From Bacteroidales bacterium (lineage in GTDB: Bacteria > Bacteroidota > Bacteroidia > Bacteroidales > UBA932), in the NCBI GenBank assembly GCA_017398125.1, contig JAFQHE010000048.1:1-55898 (forward strand): a DNA stretch of 55,898 nt. Direction: 5' to 3'. Numbering within the stretch: the first letter of the stretch is position 1; the number at the start of each line of letters is the position of its first letter. The translations under genes and the position numbers were made by a program. Of the stretch, positions 1 to 8,304 are shown piece after piece. Below the pieces are notes generated by a model that did no database searches, was not told the origin of the DNA, and worked only from the letters and a program-made list of their open reading frames with translations.

Positions 1-275
1 TACACATGAACCATATTGGTCACCCCTTGTTCAATGATGACCGTTATGGAGGAGACCGGATCCTTAAGGGTACTCTTTATTCAAAGTACAAGCAGTTTAT
101 TGACAACTGCTTCCAGTTGCTTCCCCGACAGGCTCTCCATGCCAAGACCCTCGGTTTTGACCACCCTGTAACCGGTAAGCATCTCTTTTTTGAGACATCC
201 CTGCCGGCCGACATGGTCGCCCTAATTGAGAAATGGCGCAAATATGCAAATTCGCAGGCTCTGGAGGAGGAGTAA
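1..275 (+). CDS. RluA-family (RluD-like) 23S rRNA pseudouridine synthase, C-terminal fragment
   Basis: Only the last ~91 codons are present; the gene enters from the left edge, and the in-frame codons before the first Met read His (positions 3-5). The fragment shows the typical end of the RluA family: HIGHPLFNDDRYGG, then RQALHAKTLGF, HPVTGK and a closing FETSLPADM. These enzymes convert uridine to pseudouridine in rRNA or tRNA in the cytoplasm. The catalytic Asp (HRLDxxTSG motif) lies outside the window, so activity and the exact RluA/RluC/RluD class cannot be judged. The ATG at 6 is internal, not a start. Confidence 0.85.
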   Translation, partial: HMNHIGHPLFNDDRYGGDRILKGTLYSKYKQFIDNCFQLLPRQALHAKTLGFDHPVTGKHLFFETSLPADMVALIEKWRKYANSQALEEE

Positions 276-343
276 CGGGATTTTTGATTGTACAAATCAG
301 AATACAGATATAAAACTATTATATTAACTAATCAGCAGAATTT

Positions 344-529
344 ATGGAAAAGAAATTGGTTCGTCTTGCAAATGACAAGAAATTGGGTGGCGTATGCGCA
401 GGATTGGCGCGCTACTTTGGAATGGATGTCTCAATAATGAGAGTGGCATACCTTATACTTACAATACTTACAGGATCTCTATTGTTCTGGTTATACCTTA
501 TACTTTGGATCGTTTTGCCACAGGAGTAA
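344..529 (+). CDS. PspC domain small membrane protein
   Basis: This 61-residue protein is essentially one PspC domain. The N-terminal half has the family motif LGGVCAGLARYFGMD (about residues 14-28). The C-terminal half is a hydrophobic helix (about 33-58) ending in WIVLPQE. PspC proteins are inner-membrane proteins linked to envelope stress in Proteobacteria; in Bacteroidota such stand-alone versions are common and their role is not established. The gene ends just before a hairpin at 536-559 that separates it from the convergent aminotransferase gene. Confidence 0.85.
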   Translation: MEKKLVRLANDKKLGGVCAGLARYFGMDVSIMRVAYLILTILTGSLLFWLYLILWIVLPQE

Positions 530-535
530 AAAAAT

Positions 536-559
536 AAGAGGGTGAGAAATCACCCTCTT
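536..559 (-). terminator. Rho-independent terminator of the aminotransferase gene (possibly bidirectional)
   Basis: A perfect 10-bp stem (AAGAGGGTGA / TCACCCTCTT) closes a GAAA tetraloop at 546-549. Read on the minus strand the hairpin is followed by a T run (complement of 528-534), so it fits termination of the aminotransferase transcript. It lies between convergent genes and may also stop the PspC transcript. Confidence 0.85.
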
Positions 560-610
560 GGTTAACTAATTTAAAAATCTATGGAGCAAATATTCAGCTG
601 AGCTGATATA

Positions 611-1798
611 TTATCTGCTTTCAAACAGCCTTCTGATTGTGGTTGCAAGGCGTTTTATACCCTCATCAATGTTGGCATCATCCATAAATGAGAAGTTTAG
701 ACGCATGGTATTCTTGCCACTTCCGTCACAGAAGAAGGCCTCTCCAATCACGAATGCCACGTTCTGGTCTATGGCCATCTTGAAAAGTTCAGTTGTATCA
801 TAACCTTCAGGAAGCTGGACAAAAAGGAACAATCCGCCTTCAGGTTTTGTCCATTTTACATTTTCAGGCATATATTTCTCCAGACACTCAAGCATGAAAT
901 CCCTCTTGTGGCGGTAAAGTTCGATTGTCTTTTCAAGATTCTTCTCAAAGTAGCCCTTCTCAAGATATTTGGCAGCAACGCACTGGTCAAATATAGGAGA
1001 ACATAAATCGGATGATTGCTTTGCAAGATTGTATCTGTACACAATCTCTTTAGGTGCAATGACCCAACCAAGACGGAATCCAGGTACAAAGGTCTTTGAG
1101 AATGTTCCAAGAACTATAGTCCTTTCTGGAGCCATTGTAGCAATAAGCGGCTGGTGTTCACCCTCAAATCTGATCTCCCTGTAAGGACTGTCCTCAACAA
1201 TGAGCAAGTCATATTTTCTTGCAATATGTACCATATACTTGCGTTGTTCAACAGTCATTGTCAGACCTGACGGATTCTGGAAATCAGGGATTGCATATAT
1301 GAATTTAGGCTTTTTGCCACTCATGCACATAGCCCTTACAACTGCTTCAAGCTCCTCATCCTTCTCTGCTCCAACAATATTGGCCCTTACAGAGTTGAAT
1401 GCCTGCAGTGCTCCAAGATATGAAGGAAGTCCTACAACAACAGTGTCACCAGGATTGACAAAGACTCTTGCAGTAAGGTCAATTGCCTGTTGTGATGCAG
1501 TTGTAATTATAATATTGTCTGCATCTATATCCATACCCTGTTTAATATATCTTTTGGCAATCTCCTCCCTCAAAGAACGGTTGCCGTCAGTTCCTCCATA
1601 CTGAAGAGCCTGAGTGCCCTGTTCATCCAACACTTCATTCATTATCTGTTTTATCTCAGGTATAGGGAATGATAGTGGGTTGGGGAATCCGCCGGCGAAT
1701 GAAATCATTCCCGGTTTGTTGATCATGCTTAGCAGCTCCCTGATGGGAGATGGTTTCATGTTTAGAGCATTGTCTGAAAGAAATTGATTTATATCCAT
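611..1798 (-). CDS. PLP-dependent class I/II aminotransferase (2-aminoadipate/MocR-type aminotransferase fold)
   Basis: The 395-residue length and sequence fit fold-type I aminotransferases of the LysN / aromatic aminotransferase group. The N-terminal ISFAGGFPNP (about 32-41) is the substrate-binding loop. YGGTDGNRSLRE follows at about 67-78. NPSG at 175-178 holds the conserved Asn, and the Schiff-base lysine is K235 in GTFSKTFVPGFRLGW. RLNFSF near residue 366 carries the carboxylate-binding Arg. The enzyme should transfer amino groups from an amino acid to a 2-oxoacid in the cytosol; the substrate cannot be told from sequence. It is a single-gene unit on the minus strand with its own promoter and terminator. 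Confidence 0.85.
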   Translation of the reverse strand: MDINQFLSDNALNMKPSPIRELLSMINKPGMISFAGGFPNPLSFPIPEIKQIMNEVLDEQGTQALQYGGTDGNRSLREEIAKRYIKQGMDIDADNIIITTASQQAIDLTARVFVNPGDTVVVGLPSYLGALQAFNSVRANIVGAEKDEELEAVVRAMCMSGKKPKFIYAIPDFQNPSGLTMTVEQRKYMVHIARKYDLLIVEDSPYREIRFEGEHQPLIATMAPERTIVLGTFSKTFVPGFRLGWVIAPKEIVYRYNLAKQSSDLCSPIFDQCVAAKYLEKGYFEKNLEKTIELYRHKRDFMLECLEKYMPENVKWTKPEGGLFLFVQLPEGYDTTELFKMAIDQNVAFVIGEAFFCDGSGKNTMRLNFSFMDDANIDEGIKRLATTIRRLFESR

Positions 1799-1833
1799 AT
1801 TTTGAAAATTTAAGCTTTGAACTATATTTACTA

Positions 1834-1863
1834 CAAAATTAACAAATTAATAGATTCTTCAAA
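1834..1863 (-). promoter_or_regulatory. Bacteroidota-type promoter of the aminotransferase gene
   Basis: On the minus strand a -7 box TAATTTTG (complement of 1834-1841) lies 18 bp downstream of a -33 TTTG (complement of 1860-1863). Transcription would begin near 1828, about 30 nt before the ATG at 1798. Confidence 0.6.
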
Positions 1864-1952
1864 AGAAATATGATTTTTTTAAATAAAATATTTGATATAG
1901 CAGCCAAAGTGTTACTTGTGTGTCTCCAGCTGATTAAATTGCCAAATTTTGC

Positions 1953-1960
1953 TATCTTTG
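1953..1960 (+). promoter_or_regulatory. -7 promoter box of queD-polA operon
   Basis: TATCTTTG matches TAnnTTTG and lies 18 bp before the queD ATG. No convincing -33 TTTG is seen at the right distance, so this is a partial match. Confidence 0.5.
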
Positions 1961-1978
1961 TTCTTTTAAGATTGAAGT

Positions 1979-2428
1979 ATGTCTATTATACGCATTACCA
2001 AAGAGTTCAGATATGAAGGGGCACACGCCCTTTACAAATACGATGGAAAGTGCCGCAACATTCATGGTCACTCTTACGTTCTCTATGTGACCGTCAAGGG
2101 TACGCCTATTGATGATGATTCCAATTGCAAGAATGGTATGCTGCTTGACTTTTCTGATTTCAAGAGGATTGTCAACGACACCATAGTAGAAAAGTTTGAC
2201 CATGCGTTGGTATTGAGGAACGAGTCGCCAATGGCTCTTGAGTTGGGCAGTGCGTATGAGAAGGTTGTACTGGTGGACTTCCAGCCCACATGTGAGAACC
2301 TTATAGTATATTTTGCTTCAGTGATCAGCTCCCATCTTCCCGATAATGTGCAATTGCACAGTCTCAGGCTCCATGAGAGTCCGTCATCTTTTGTGGAGTG
2401 GTATGCAGAAGACAATGGCAAGTTGTGA
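1979..2428 (+). CDS. queD: 6-carboxy-5,6,7,8-tetrahydropterin synthase QueD
   Basis: This 149-residue protein is of the PTPS/QueD family, which turns 7,8-dihydroneopterin triphosphate into 6-carboxytetrahydropterin, the second step of the preQ0/queuosine pathway. Zn ligands are H16, H29 and H31 (the last two in HGHSY); the catalytic Cys is C25 in GKCRNIHGH. H75 (FDHAL) and E133 (RLHESPSSF) complete the active site. The C-x3-HGH spacing is typical of QueD. It heads a co-directional run with polA (32-bp gap). Queuosine-related genes also occur at 54.3-55.7 kb, but queE, queC and queF are not in the window. Confidence 0.9.
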   Translation: MSIIRITKEFRYEGAHALYKYDGKCRNIHGHSYVLYVTVKGTPIDDDSNCKNGMLLDFSDFKRIVNDTIVEKFDHALVLRNESPMALELGSAYEKVVLVDFQPTCENLIVYFASVISSHLPDNVQLHSLRLHESPSSFVEWYAEDNGKL

Positions 2429-2460
2429 TATATATTGAATTTAACTGACGAAGCGGAGGT

Positions 2461-5241
2461 ATGAAGAAGATATTTCTAATTGACGGCCATGCACAGATAT
2501 TCAGAATGTATTATGCATTTATGAGGCGGCCGATGGTAAATTCAAAAGGTGTTGACACCTCAATTCTCTTTGGCTTCACCAAGATGCTTCTTGAACTTGT
2601 GGCAAAGGAGCAGCCTACTCATTTGGCTGTAGCATTTGATCCCCCTGCAAAGACCTTCAGGCATGAAGCCTACCCTGAGTACAAGGCCAACAGAAGTGCG
2701 GCTCCAGAGCTTGTCAAGCAGGCACTTAAGCCCTTGCAGGAGATACTTGCCGCATTTGGAATACCGGTAGTGATGATACCCGGGTATGAGGCTGATGATG
2801 TGATAGGATCCATGGCTTCGCAATGGGAGTCGCAGCAGAGCCGTATCTTTATGGTTACTCCCGACAAAGATTATGGCCAGCTTGTAACCGACAATATTTT
2901 CCAGTACAAGCCGGCAAAAGGTGGTAATGAACTTGAAGTGTTGGGAAAGGAGCAGATCTGTGCCAATTACGGAGTCTGCTCTCCGGAACAGGTAATAGAT
3001 ATTCTCACCATATGGGGTGATGCCTCCGACAATGTGCCAGGAGTGAAGGGTATAGGAGAAGTGGGTGCAAAAAAACTGGTCGGCAAATATGGAAGCATAA
3101 GCGGAATACAGTCTCATCTTGATGAACTTCCGCCAAAGCAGCGTGACTCTTTCATTCAAGCTGGGGAGCAGTTGGAGATGAGCAGATTCCTTATAACCAT
3201 AAAGAAAGATATTGAACTTCCTCTTGTCGTTGATGATATAGTTCTGGCTCCATTCAACTATCAGGAGATACTTAAAATATTCAACAAGTATGAATTCAAC
3301 TCTTTAAGGAAGCTTTTGCCGGTGCCGTTGGAGGAACTTAGGCAGATGGAGGCTTCAGCTTCAAAAGAGGATGGGCAGGAGAGAGGTGGCGCAGTTCAGG
3401 AGATAAAATACAAGTACGAAGATACTTCACTTGATGAACTATTGCCTGTTGTTGAAAGAGAGAGAATGGTAAGTGTTGCAATAACATCAAGCGGAATGCT
3501 TCTAATCTCTGCTTACAAAAATGGTGTTGGAGCGCATGACGGAAAACTGCTCACATCGGTAGCCGGCAATATTGAGGAGATATTCGGTAGAGAAGATGAT
3601 GCCTTATCTGCAAATTTGAAGAGGATACTTGAAGATAAAAACATCTTTAAGGTGGGGTATGGATTCAAGGAGTGTATAAAAAAACTCAAGAGGTGCGGTG
3701 TTGACCTGAACAGCCATTCGCTAAAAGGCCTTTTGGAAAATGTAGGCGATCTCTCCATTATGCACTACCTGATAAATCCGGAACGCAGCCATAAGGAGGA
3801 TATGCTCATCAGGTCGTATCTGTCTGCAGATATTGATGCAGAGTGTGAGGAGGCTTCCGGTGATGTTGCAGTGGATGGTTTTGAACCTGACCTCTTCTCT
3901 GTAACGGCAGAAGAGCCTGTTGTGGAGCCCCAGACAAGAGACAAAAGAGTCTGTGCCCTTATGTTGCCTCTGTATGAGAAGGTGCTTCAGGCATTGGAAG
4001 ATGCCGGACAAAAGGAGCTCTACCTGAAACTGGAGATGCCTCTGATTGGTGTACTCGGCAGTATGGAGTGTGAGGGTGTGAAGATTGATACAGCCCATTT
4101 GAAAGAGTACAGCAAGCAGCTTACATCGCAGATGAATGCTATTGAGAGCCAGGTTAGGGAGATGGCTGGTGATGATTCTGTCAACCTCTCTTCTCCCAAA
4201 CAGATAGGTGTTCTTCTATATGAAAAACTCAAACTCAACCCTAAGGTAAAAAAGAGTTCCAAAGGAAACTATCCTACTGATGAAGAGACCCTGAATGAAC
4301 TTTCCGGCCTGCATCCGATAATCTCCCTGATATTGGATTACAGGGCATTGAAAAAACTGCTCTCAACCTATATTGACAATCTGCCTGAATTAATTGATAA
4401 AGTAACCGGCAAGATACATACTACATTCAACCAGACAATAACAGCTACAGGCAGATTAAGCTCAACCAATCCTAATCTGCAGAATATTCCTATAAGGAGC
4501 GAACGTGGCAAGGAGATAAGAAAGGCATTTGTACCATCGTACCCTGATGGTTCCATTGTTTCAGCCGACTATTCCCAGATAGAGTTGAGACTTATGGCCC
4601 ACATGAGTGGGGATAGGGATTTGATAGATGCCTTCAACAGGGGAATGGATATTCATACAGCAACTGCAGCCAAGGTGTTTGGGGTGCCGGAAGAGGAGGT
4701 AAGCAGAGAGCAGAGAAGTAGGGCAAAGGTCGCAAATTTTGGAATAATATATGGAATATCGGCATTTGGACTCTCGCAGCGCCTCGGAATGGGACGGGCA
4801 GATTCAAAGGCTCTTATTGAGGAGTATTTCAGAAACTATCCTAACGTACGCAAGTATATGGATGATATGATAGCCAAGGCTCGGGAGGCAGGTTATGTTG
4901 AGACTATATGCCACAGAAGAAGATATTTGCCTGACATAAACTCGAGGAATGCAGCAGTAAGGGGATTCAACGAGAGAAATGCCATAAATGCCCCTTTGCA
5001 GGGAAGTGCTGCAGATATTATAAAGATTGCAATGATAAACGTGCACAAACGTTTGAAAACGGATAATTTTGCGAGTAGAATGGTTTTGCAGGTTCATGAT
5101 GAGCTTGTATTTGATGTTGTGCCGGGGGAGGAGAAGAGACTTGAGAAGATGGTGAAGGAGGAGATGGAGAGTGTATTTGAATTGAGCGTTCCGCTTATTG
5201 TGGAGTGCAATGGAGGAAAAAATTGGCTGGAGGCCCATTAG
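2461..5241 (+). CDS. polA: DNA polymerase I, with degenerate 3'-5' exonuclease domain
   Basis: A full-length 926-residue Pol I. Residues 1 to ~295 are the 5' nuclease (FLIDGHAQIFRMYYAF at the start, EADDVIG, SDNVPGVKGIGEVGAKKL). The polymerase motifs are intact: motif A SADYSQIELR (701-710), motif B RSRAKVANFGIIYG (752-765, with K756, F760, Y764), motif C QVHDELVF (D880). The middle region (~320-520) is exonuclease-like in position, but motif I, which should be D-x-E, reads VSVAITSSG (about 337-345), and motif II (GYGFKECIKKL) lacks its Asp. Proofreading is therefore probably absent, as in Bacillus and Taq Pol I. It acts in repair and Okazaki fragment processing. The sigma factor gene begins 1 bp after its stop. 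Confidence 0.95.
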   Translation: MKKIFLIDGHAQIFRMYYAFMRRPMVNSKGVDTSILFGFTKMLLELVAKEQPTHLAVAFDPPAKTFRHEAYPEYKANRSAAPELVKQALKPLQEILAAFGIPVVMIPGYEADDVIGSMASQWESQQSRIFMVTPDKDYGQLVTDNIFQYKPAKGGNELEVLGKEQICANYGVCSPEQVIDILTIWGDASDNVPGVKGIGEVGAKKLVGKYGSISGIQSHLDELPPKQRDSFIQAGEQLEMSRFLITIKKDIELPLVVDDIVLAPFNYQEILKIFNKYEFNSLRKLLPVPLEELRQMEASASKEDGQERGGAVQEIKYKYEDTSLDELLPVVERERMVSVAITSSGMLLISAYKNGVGAHDGKLLTSVAGNIEEIFGREDDALSANLKRILEDKNIFKVGYGFKECIKKLKRCGVDLNSHSLKGLLENVGDLSIMHYLINPERSHKEDMLIRSYLSADIDAECEEASGDVAVDGFEPDLFSVTAEEPVVEPQTRDKRVCALMLPLYEKVLQALEDAGQKELYLKLEMPLIGVLGSMECEGVKIDTAHLKEYSKQLTSQMNAIESQVREMAGDDSVNLSSPKQIGVLLYEKLKLNPKVKKSSKGNYPTDEETLNELSGLHPIISLILDYRALKKLLSTYIDNLPELIDKVTGKIHTTFNQTITATGRLSSTNPNLQNIPIRSERGKEIRKAFVPSYPDGSIVSADYSQIELRLMAHMSGDRDLIDAFNRGMDIHTATAAKVFGVPEEEVSREQRSRAKVANFGIIYGISAFGLSQRLGMGRADSKALIEEYFRNYPNVRKYMDDMIAKAREAGYVETICHRRRYLPDINSRNAAVRGFNERNAINAPLQGSAADIIKIAMINVHKRLKTDNFASRMVLQVHDELVFDVVPGEEKRLEKMVKEEMESVFELSVPLIVECNGGKNWLEAH

Positions 5242-5242
5242 T

Positions 5243-5884
5243 ATGGAAAACCTGTCAGATAGGGAACTTGTAGCATTGGCCCAAAGCGGGGAACAGAAGG
5301 CATTTGCCAAACTTATGGAGAGGTATGGCAAGGGGTTGGCACTTCATATTTCGGAGTATATTTCAGGTTGCAGAAGTGGTGGACTTGAGATGGCTGAAGA
5401 GCCTGTGGATATATGTCAGGAGGCATTTCAGAAGGCATTCTCAGGAATATCCGGATATGATCCCAAATATGAGTTCTCAACTTGGCTCTATGCAATAGGC
5501 AAGAATTGTGCAATTGATTATATAAGGAAGAGGAGAGTGAGTGTAGAGGCCGGATTTGGAGGTGAGGGTGGTGACGGAATCTTAAATTATGGCAGTGAAC
5601 TTGAGAACTCTCCGGAGGATGACATGATAAGCAATCAGGAGTATTCGATTTTGTTGGGATATATTGATGAGCTTGGCGACAAGTACAGGAGAGTGGCCAT
5701 GTTGAGGTTCATAAACGAATTGGCATACGAGGAGATTGCACAAAAGCTGGATATGCCGCTTAATACGGTGCGGACAAGGTTGAAAAGGGCAAAGGAGATA
5801 CTGGTTAAAAGGGTTGGAACAACTCCAACAGAGGTTGAAAACGGTGTTGGGGCGGAGAGCGAAAGACCTGCCGGTGGAAATTAA
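5243..5884 (+). CDS. ECF-type RNA polymerase sigma-70 family factor
   Basis: The 213-residue protein has sigma region 2 (about residues 8-98) with DICQEAFQKAF, YEFSTWLYAIGKNCAIDYIRKRR, then an acidic/Gly linker and region 4 (about 140-190) with LGDKYRRVAMLRFINELAYEEIAQKLDMPLNTVRTRLKRAKEIL (shown here as separate motifs LRFINELAYEEIA and NTVRTRLKRAKE). Regions 1 and 3 are absent, as in ECF factors. I start at the ATG at 5243, next to the polA stop; an upstream in-frame ATG at 5198 lies inside polA. No anti-sigma gene is adjacent. Its regulon is unknown. The downstream rsmG starts 21 bp later, so polA, this gene and rsmG are probably one transcript. Confidence 0.85.
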   Translation: MENLSDRELVALAQSGEQKAFAKLMERYGKGLALHISEYISGCRSGGLEMAEEPVDICQEAFQKAFSGISGYDPKYEFSTWLYAIGKNCAIDYIRKRRVSVEAGFGGEGGDGILNYGSELENSPEDDMISNQEYSILLGYIDELGDKYRRVAMLRFINELAYEEIAQKLDMPLNTVRTRLKRAKEILVKRVGTTPTEVENGVGAESERPAGGN

Positions 5885-5905
5885 GGATAAGTAAAAATCG
5901 CAGAA

Positions 5906-6577
5906 ATGGAAGAATTGGTTTTCGGTTATTTTCCGAATCTTACGGAGAGACAAAAGGAGAGGATAAAGATGCTCTATCCGCTCTATAAGGAGTGGAATGA
6001 GAAGATAAATGTCATAAGCAGAAAGGATATTGACAAACTCTACCTGCACCATGTGCTGCACTCTCTGGCAATTGCAAAATATTATAGTTTTCCGTCGGGA
6101 ACAAAGATAATGGATGTTGGTACAGGTGGCGGATTTCCTGGTATTCCGTTGGCTATCATTTTTGAGGAGTGCAAGTTTGTGCTTGTAGATTCAATTGGCA
6201 AGAAGACAAAGGTTGCACAGGCGGTAGCGGATGCCTTGGGGTTGGAGAATGTTACCATAGTGAACGGCAGGGCAGAGCAGGTGAATAAGGTCTTTGATTT
6301 TATTGTATCGAGGGCTGTTACTGAACTTAAGGGCTTTTTGCCTTGGGTAAAGGGAAAATATACTCAAGGAATCCTATATCTGAAGGGTGGAGATATTACC
6401 TGGAACCAGGATCCTGCAAAGAGGGGCGCCCTGTTGCAGGAGGTGGATATGGCTGCCAAAACCTGCAAAATAAACAGGGATTACATAAATATTGCCAACA
6501 TAAGTAACTATTTCGGTGAAGATTTTTTTGAAGAGAAGCGTATTATACATATTTTCAAGAATCCGAACGAAAAATAA
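5906..6577 (+). CDS. rsmG: 16S rRNA (guanine-N7)-methyltransferase RsmG (GidB)
   Basis: This 223-residue protein matches RsmG, which methylates N7 of G527 in 16S rRNA using S-adenosylmethionine. The SAM-binding motif DVGTGGGFPGI is at 70-80. The N-terminal YKEWNEKINVISRK and HHVLHSLAIA blocks and the later VSRAVTEL are family hallmarks. Loss of RsmG gives low-level streptomycin resistance in other bacteria. It is the last gene of the queD-polA-sigma-rsmG run; rpmH follows with a separate promoter. Confidence 0.95.
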   Translation: MEELVFGYFPNLTERQKERIKMLYPLYKEWNEKINVISRKDIDKLYLHHVLHSLAIAKYYSFPSGTKIMDVGTGGGFPGIPLAIIFEECKFVLVDSIGKKTKVAQAVADALGLENVTIVNGRAEQVNKVFDFIVSRAVTELKGFLPWVKGKYTQGILYLKGGDITWNQDPAKRGALLQEVDMAAKTCKINRDYINIANISNYFGEDFFEEKRIIHIFKNPNEK

Positions 6578-6578
6578 T

Positions 6579-6609
6579 TTTGTAGTTTCAAAGTAAAATG
6601 TTACCTTTG
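6579..6609 (+). promoter_or_regulatory. Promoter of rpmH (best Bacteroidota consensus in the window)
   Basis: A -33 TTTG (6579-6582), exactly 19 bp, then a -7 TACCTTTG (6602-6609). This is a near-perfect match to the Bacteroidota housekeeping consensus and predicts a start near 6615, a leader of about 30 nt before rpmH. Confidence 0.75.
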
Positions 6610-6644
6610 CCGTCCCAAACAGAAAATTATAAAATTGTCATAAT

Positions 6645-6797
6645 ATGAAACGCACATTTCAACCATCACAACGTAAACGCCGCAACAAACACGGATTCCG
6701 TGAGCGTATGTCTACTCCTAACGGAAGAAGAGTTCTTGCTGCACGTCGCAGAAGAGGTCGTAAAAAATTGACCGTATCTTCAGAGGATTTGTATTAG
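6645..6797 (+). CDS. rpmH: 50S ribosomal protein L34
   Basis: A 50-residue, very basic protein beginning [18 protein letters not shown], then [20 protein letters not shown]; these are diagnostic of L34, a structural protein of the large ribosomal subunit. The C-terminal extension LTVSSEDLY is of the type seen in Bacteroidota. It is flanked by its own promoter and a strong terminator, giving a short monocistronic mRNA. The usual rnpA and dnaA neighbours of other phyla are not here. Confidence 0.97.
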   Translation: MKRTFQPSQRKRRNKHGFRERMSTPNGRRVLAARRRRGRKKLTVSSEDLY

Positions 6798-6830
6798 AAA
6801 TTAATTGAATAGATCATTTCTAAAAGCAAT

Positions 6831-6868
6831 AAAGACGTTCCATTTTGGAGTGTCTTTTTTGTTTTTTA
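6831..6868 (+). terminator. Rho-independent terminator of rpmH
   Basis: The arms 6831-6842 and 6846-6857 pair over 12 positions (two G-U) around a 3-nt loop, followed by a T-rich tract to 6868. It lies 34 bp after the rpmH stop. Confidence 0.85.
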
Positions 6869-7103
6869 TCAACTCCTTCAATCCAGGGGCATTTCCGGTT
6901 CAGGATTATCCGCAACCCAGAGAGTACGTATATTGGAGATCTGCTGTCGCGCTATAATGAAAAACTGCCCGTCCCGCGGGAGAGGCAGTTTTGATCAATA
7001 AACAATCTGTACCATGTATCTCTGATATGACCTTTGGGTACAATGCAAAGATAATTTGCAGGGCACTGCGAGTCAATACCTAAAAATGGCTATTTCACAG
7101 TAA
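6869..7103. other. Gene-less stretch between rpmH and the beta-propeller operon
   Basis: Together with the rpmH terminator this makes about 300 bp without a gene. Apart from the hairpin at 6961-6992 I see no ORF of note, no repeat and no RNA-gene-like fold. Confidence 0.5.
6961..6992 (-). terminator. Terminator of the beta-propeller lipoprotein operon
   Basis: AAAACTGCC (6961-6969) pairs with GGCAGTTTT (6984-6992), with a further CCCGCGGG palindrome inside the loop. On the minus strand the hairpin runs into a short T run. It lies about 110 bp beyond the minus-strand stop at 7104. Confidence 0.7.
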
Positions 7104-8291
7104 CTATTTTAGGGTACCGATTACAAGTACAGGATTGCTCTCTTCTGTTATTCCGGCAGCAACTTCCTTTATTTTGGCAGAGTTGCTTCTTTCGGCAAAT
7201 TCAATGAAGTCAACAGCATCGAACAGCTGGTACATCTTGTCACCACTGCATACTTCAGGCATGAATAGAAGGGCATCGTCATTCACATCATTTACAAAAC
7301 CGCTTCTGTCAAACTCTTTGTTATGTGGGATCATTCTGGTCTTGCCGCTGGCTTCATCATATATGAATGTAGGGCTAATGTATCCGGGTTCTGTATTGAA
7401 AAGTTCTTTATTGAAAAGCACCCTGCATTGCAAAAAGTGTTTTGTCTCCATTATGAATAGATTTCTTTTTGGAGATTTGTGGTCGATATATTTGCCGTAG
7501 TCAAATATATAACTTGCCCTTTTCTGCAGATCTTTTGTGTCTATGGTGTAAAGGGTATCATTCAATTTTTGTGCAAAGAAGACTTTTTCGTTATTGGTAT
7601 AGAAATGTGCGGCAGGGAATGTAGGTAAAGGAATCTTCATCCCATTCCTCTCAATAAATCTCTCCTTTCCTGCCTCTTCGGTATGTGAGGCAAACGGTTT
7701 GCCGTAAATGCGCTTTCCTGTTGTATCAATGAGGTCAATACAGAATTTTTTGTTTTCGATGTCATTTCCCAAAATGCCGAAGGTGCGTTTGTCTATCATA
7801 AAAGGGGGCTGGATAGAGTTAATACCTTCCTGAAAATGTATGCTCTCCTTATAGTTTCCGTTCAAGTCATAAATGGAGATTCTTGTAGCCTGAAAGACAA
7901 AAAGTTCATCATCTTTGAGAACAATGTGGCGTACATTTGTAAACTCCTCTTCGGATCTGCCGTACTCTGCTTTGAATTCGAGCAGGTTTCCTGACAAGTC
8001 AAAACTCTCAATGGTGGCATCTGCCTTCCTTTCCATTCTGTTGAGAATAATGACCCTGTCTTCTGCAGGCAGGATTGTAAGTGCATTTGTGCCATTGAGA
8101 AGTGACTCCTCTGAGGTCTCCAGTGGAATATAGTCTATAGCGGAAAAGTAGTCGCTGGCCATAACAGGCTCGCGGTTTTCGTAGGCATTTCCAATCTCAA
8201 TGACCTTGAACTCTTCGGTTTTTTGTGAGCATGCACATATTGAAATTGCTCCAATGATGCATAGAATAATTGCAGTAATACTTTTTTGCAT
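7104..8291 (-). CDS. 6-bladed beta-propeller lipoprotein (paralogue 1)
   Basis: This 395-residue protein has a lipoprotein signal: a hydrophobic stretch to residue 20 and a probable lipidated C21 in ICACSQ. The mature part resembles the Bacteroidota '6-bladed beta-propeller' lipoproteins: an early FSAIDYIPLETSEESLL segment and repeated blades such as ESFDLSGNLL, ISIYDLNGNY and DTLYTIDTKDL. Function of this family is unknown; it is probably anchored to a membrane and exposed in the periplasm or outside. It is paralogous to the gene just upstream (13-bp gap); both end in a conserved E(E/D)SNPVL block. The two form an operon with a terminator at 6961-6992. Confidence 0.75.
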   Translation of the reverse strand: MQKSITAIILCIIGAISICACSQKTEEFKVIEIGNAYENREPVMASDYFSAIDYIPLETSEESLLNGTNALTILPAEDRVIILNRMERKADATIESFDLSGNLLEFKAEYGRSEEEFTNVRHIVLKDDELFVFQATRISIYDLNGNYKESIHFQEGINSIQPPFMIDKRTFGILGNDIENKKFCIDLIDTTGKRIYGKPFASHTEEAGKERFIERNGMKIPLPTFPAAHFYTNNEKVFFAQKLNDTLYTIDTKDLQKRASYIFDYGKYIDHKSPKRNLFIMETKHFLQCRVLFNKELFNTEPGYISPTFIYDEASGKTRMIPHNKEFDRSGFVNDVNDDALLFMPEVCSGDKMYQLFDAVDFIEFAERSNSAKIKEVAAGITEESNPVLVIGTLK

Positions 8292-8304
8292 GTTGTCTGT
8301 TTTG

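Noticed and set aside
2560-3159. 199-codon open frame on the minus strand inside polA
   Set aside because: It lies wholly inside the strongly supported 5' nuclease part of polA and shows no protein-family signal. It is a shadow frame.
5582-6061. 159-codon minus-strand frame across the sigma factor and rsmG
   Set aside because: Both plus-strand genes there are clear, and this frame has no recognisable motif.
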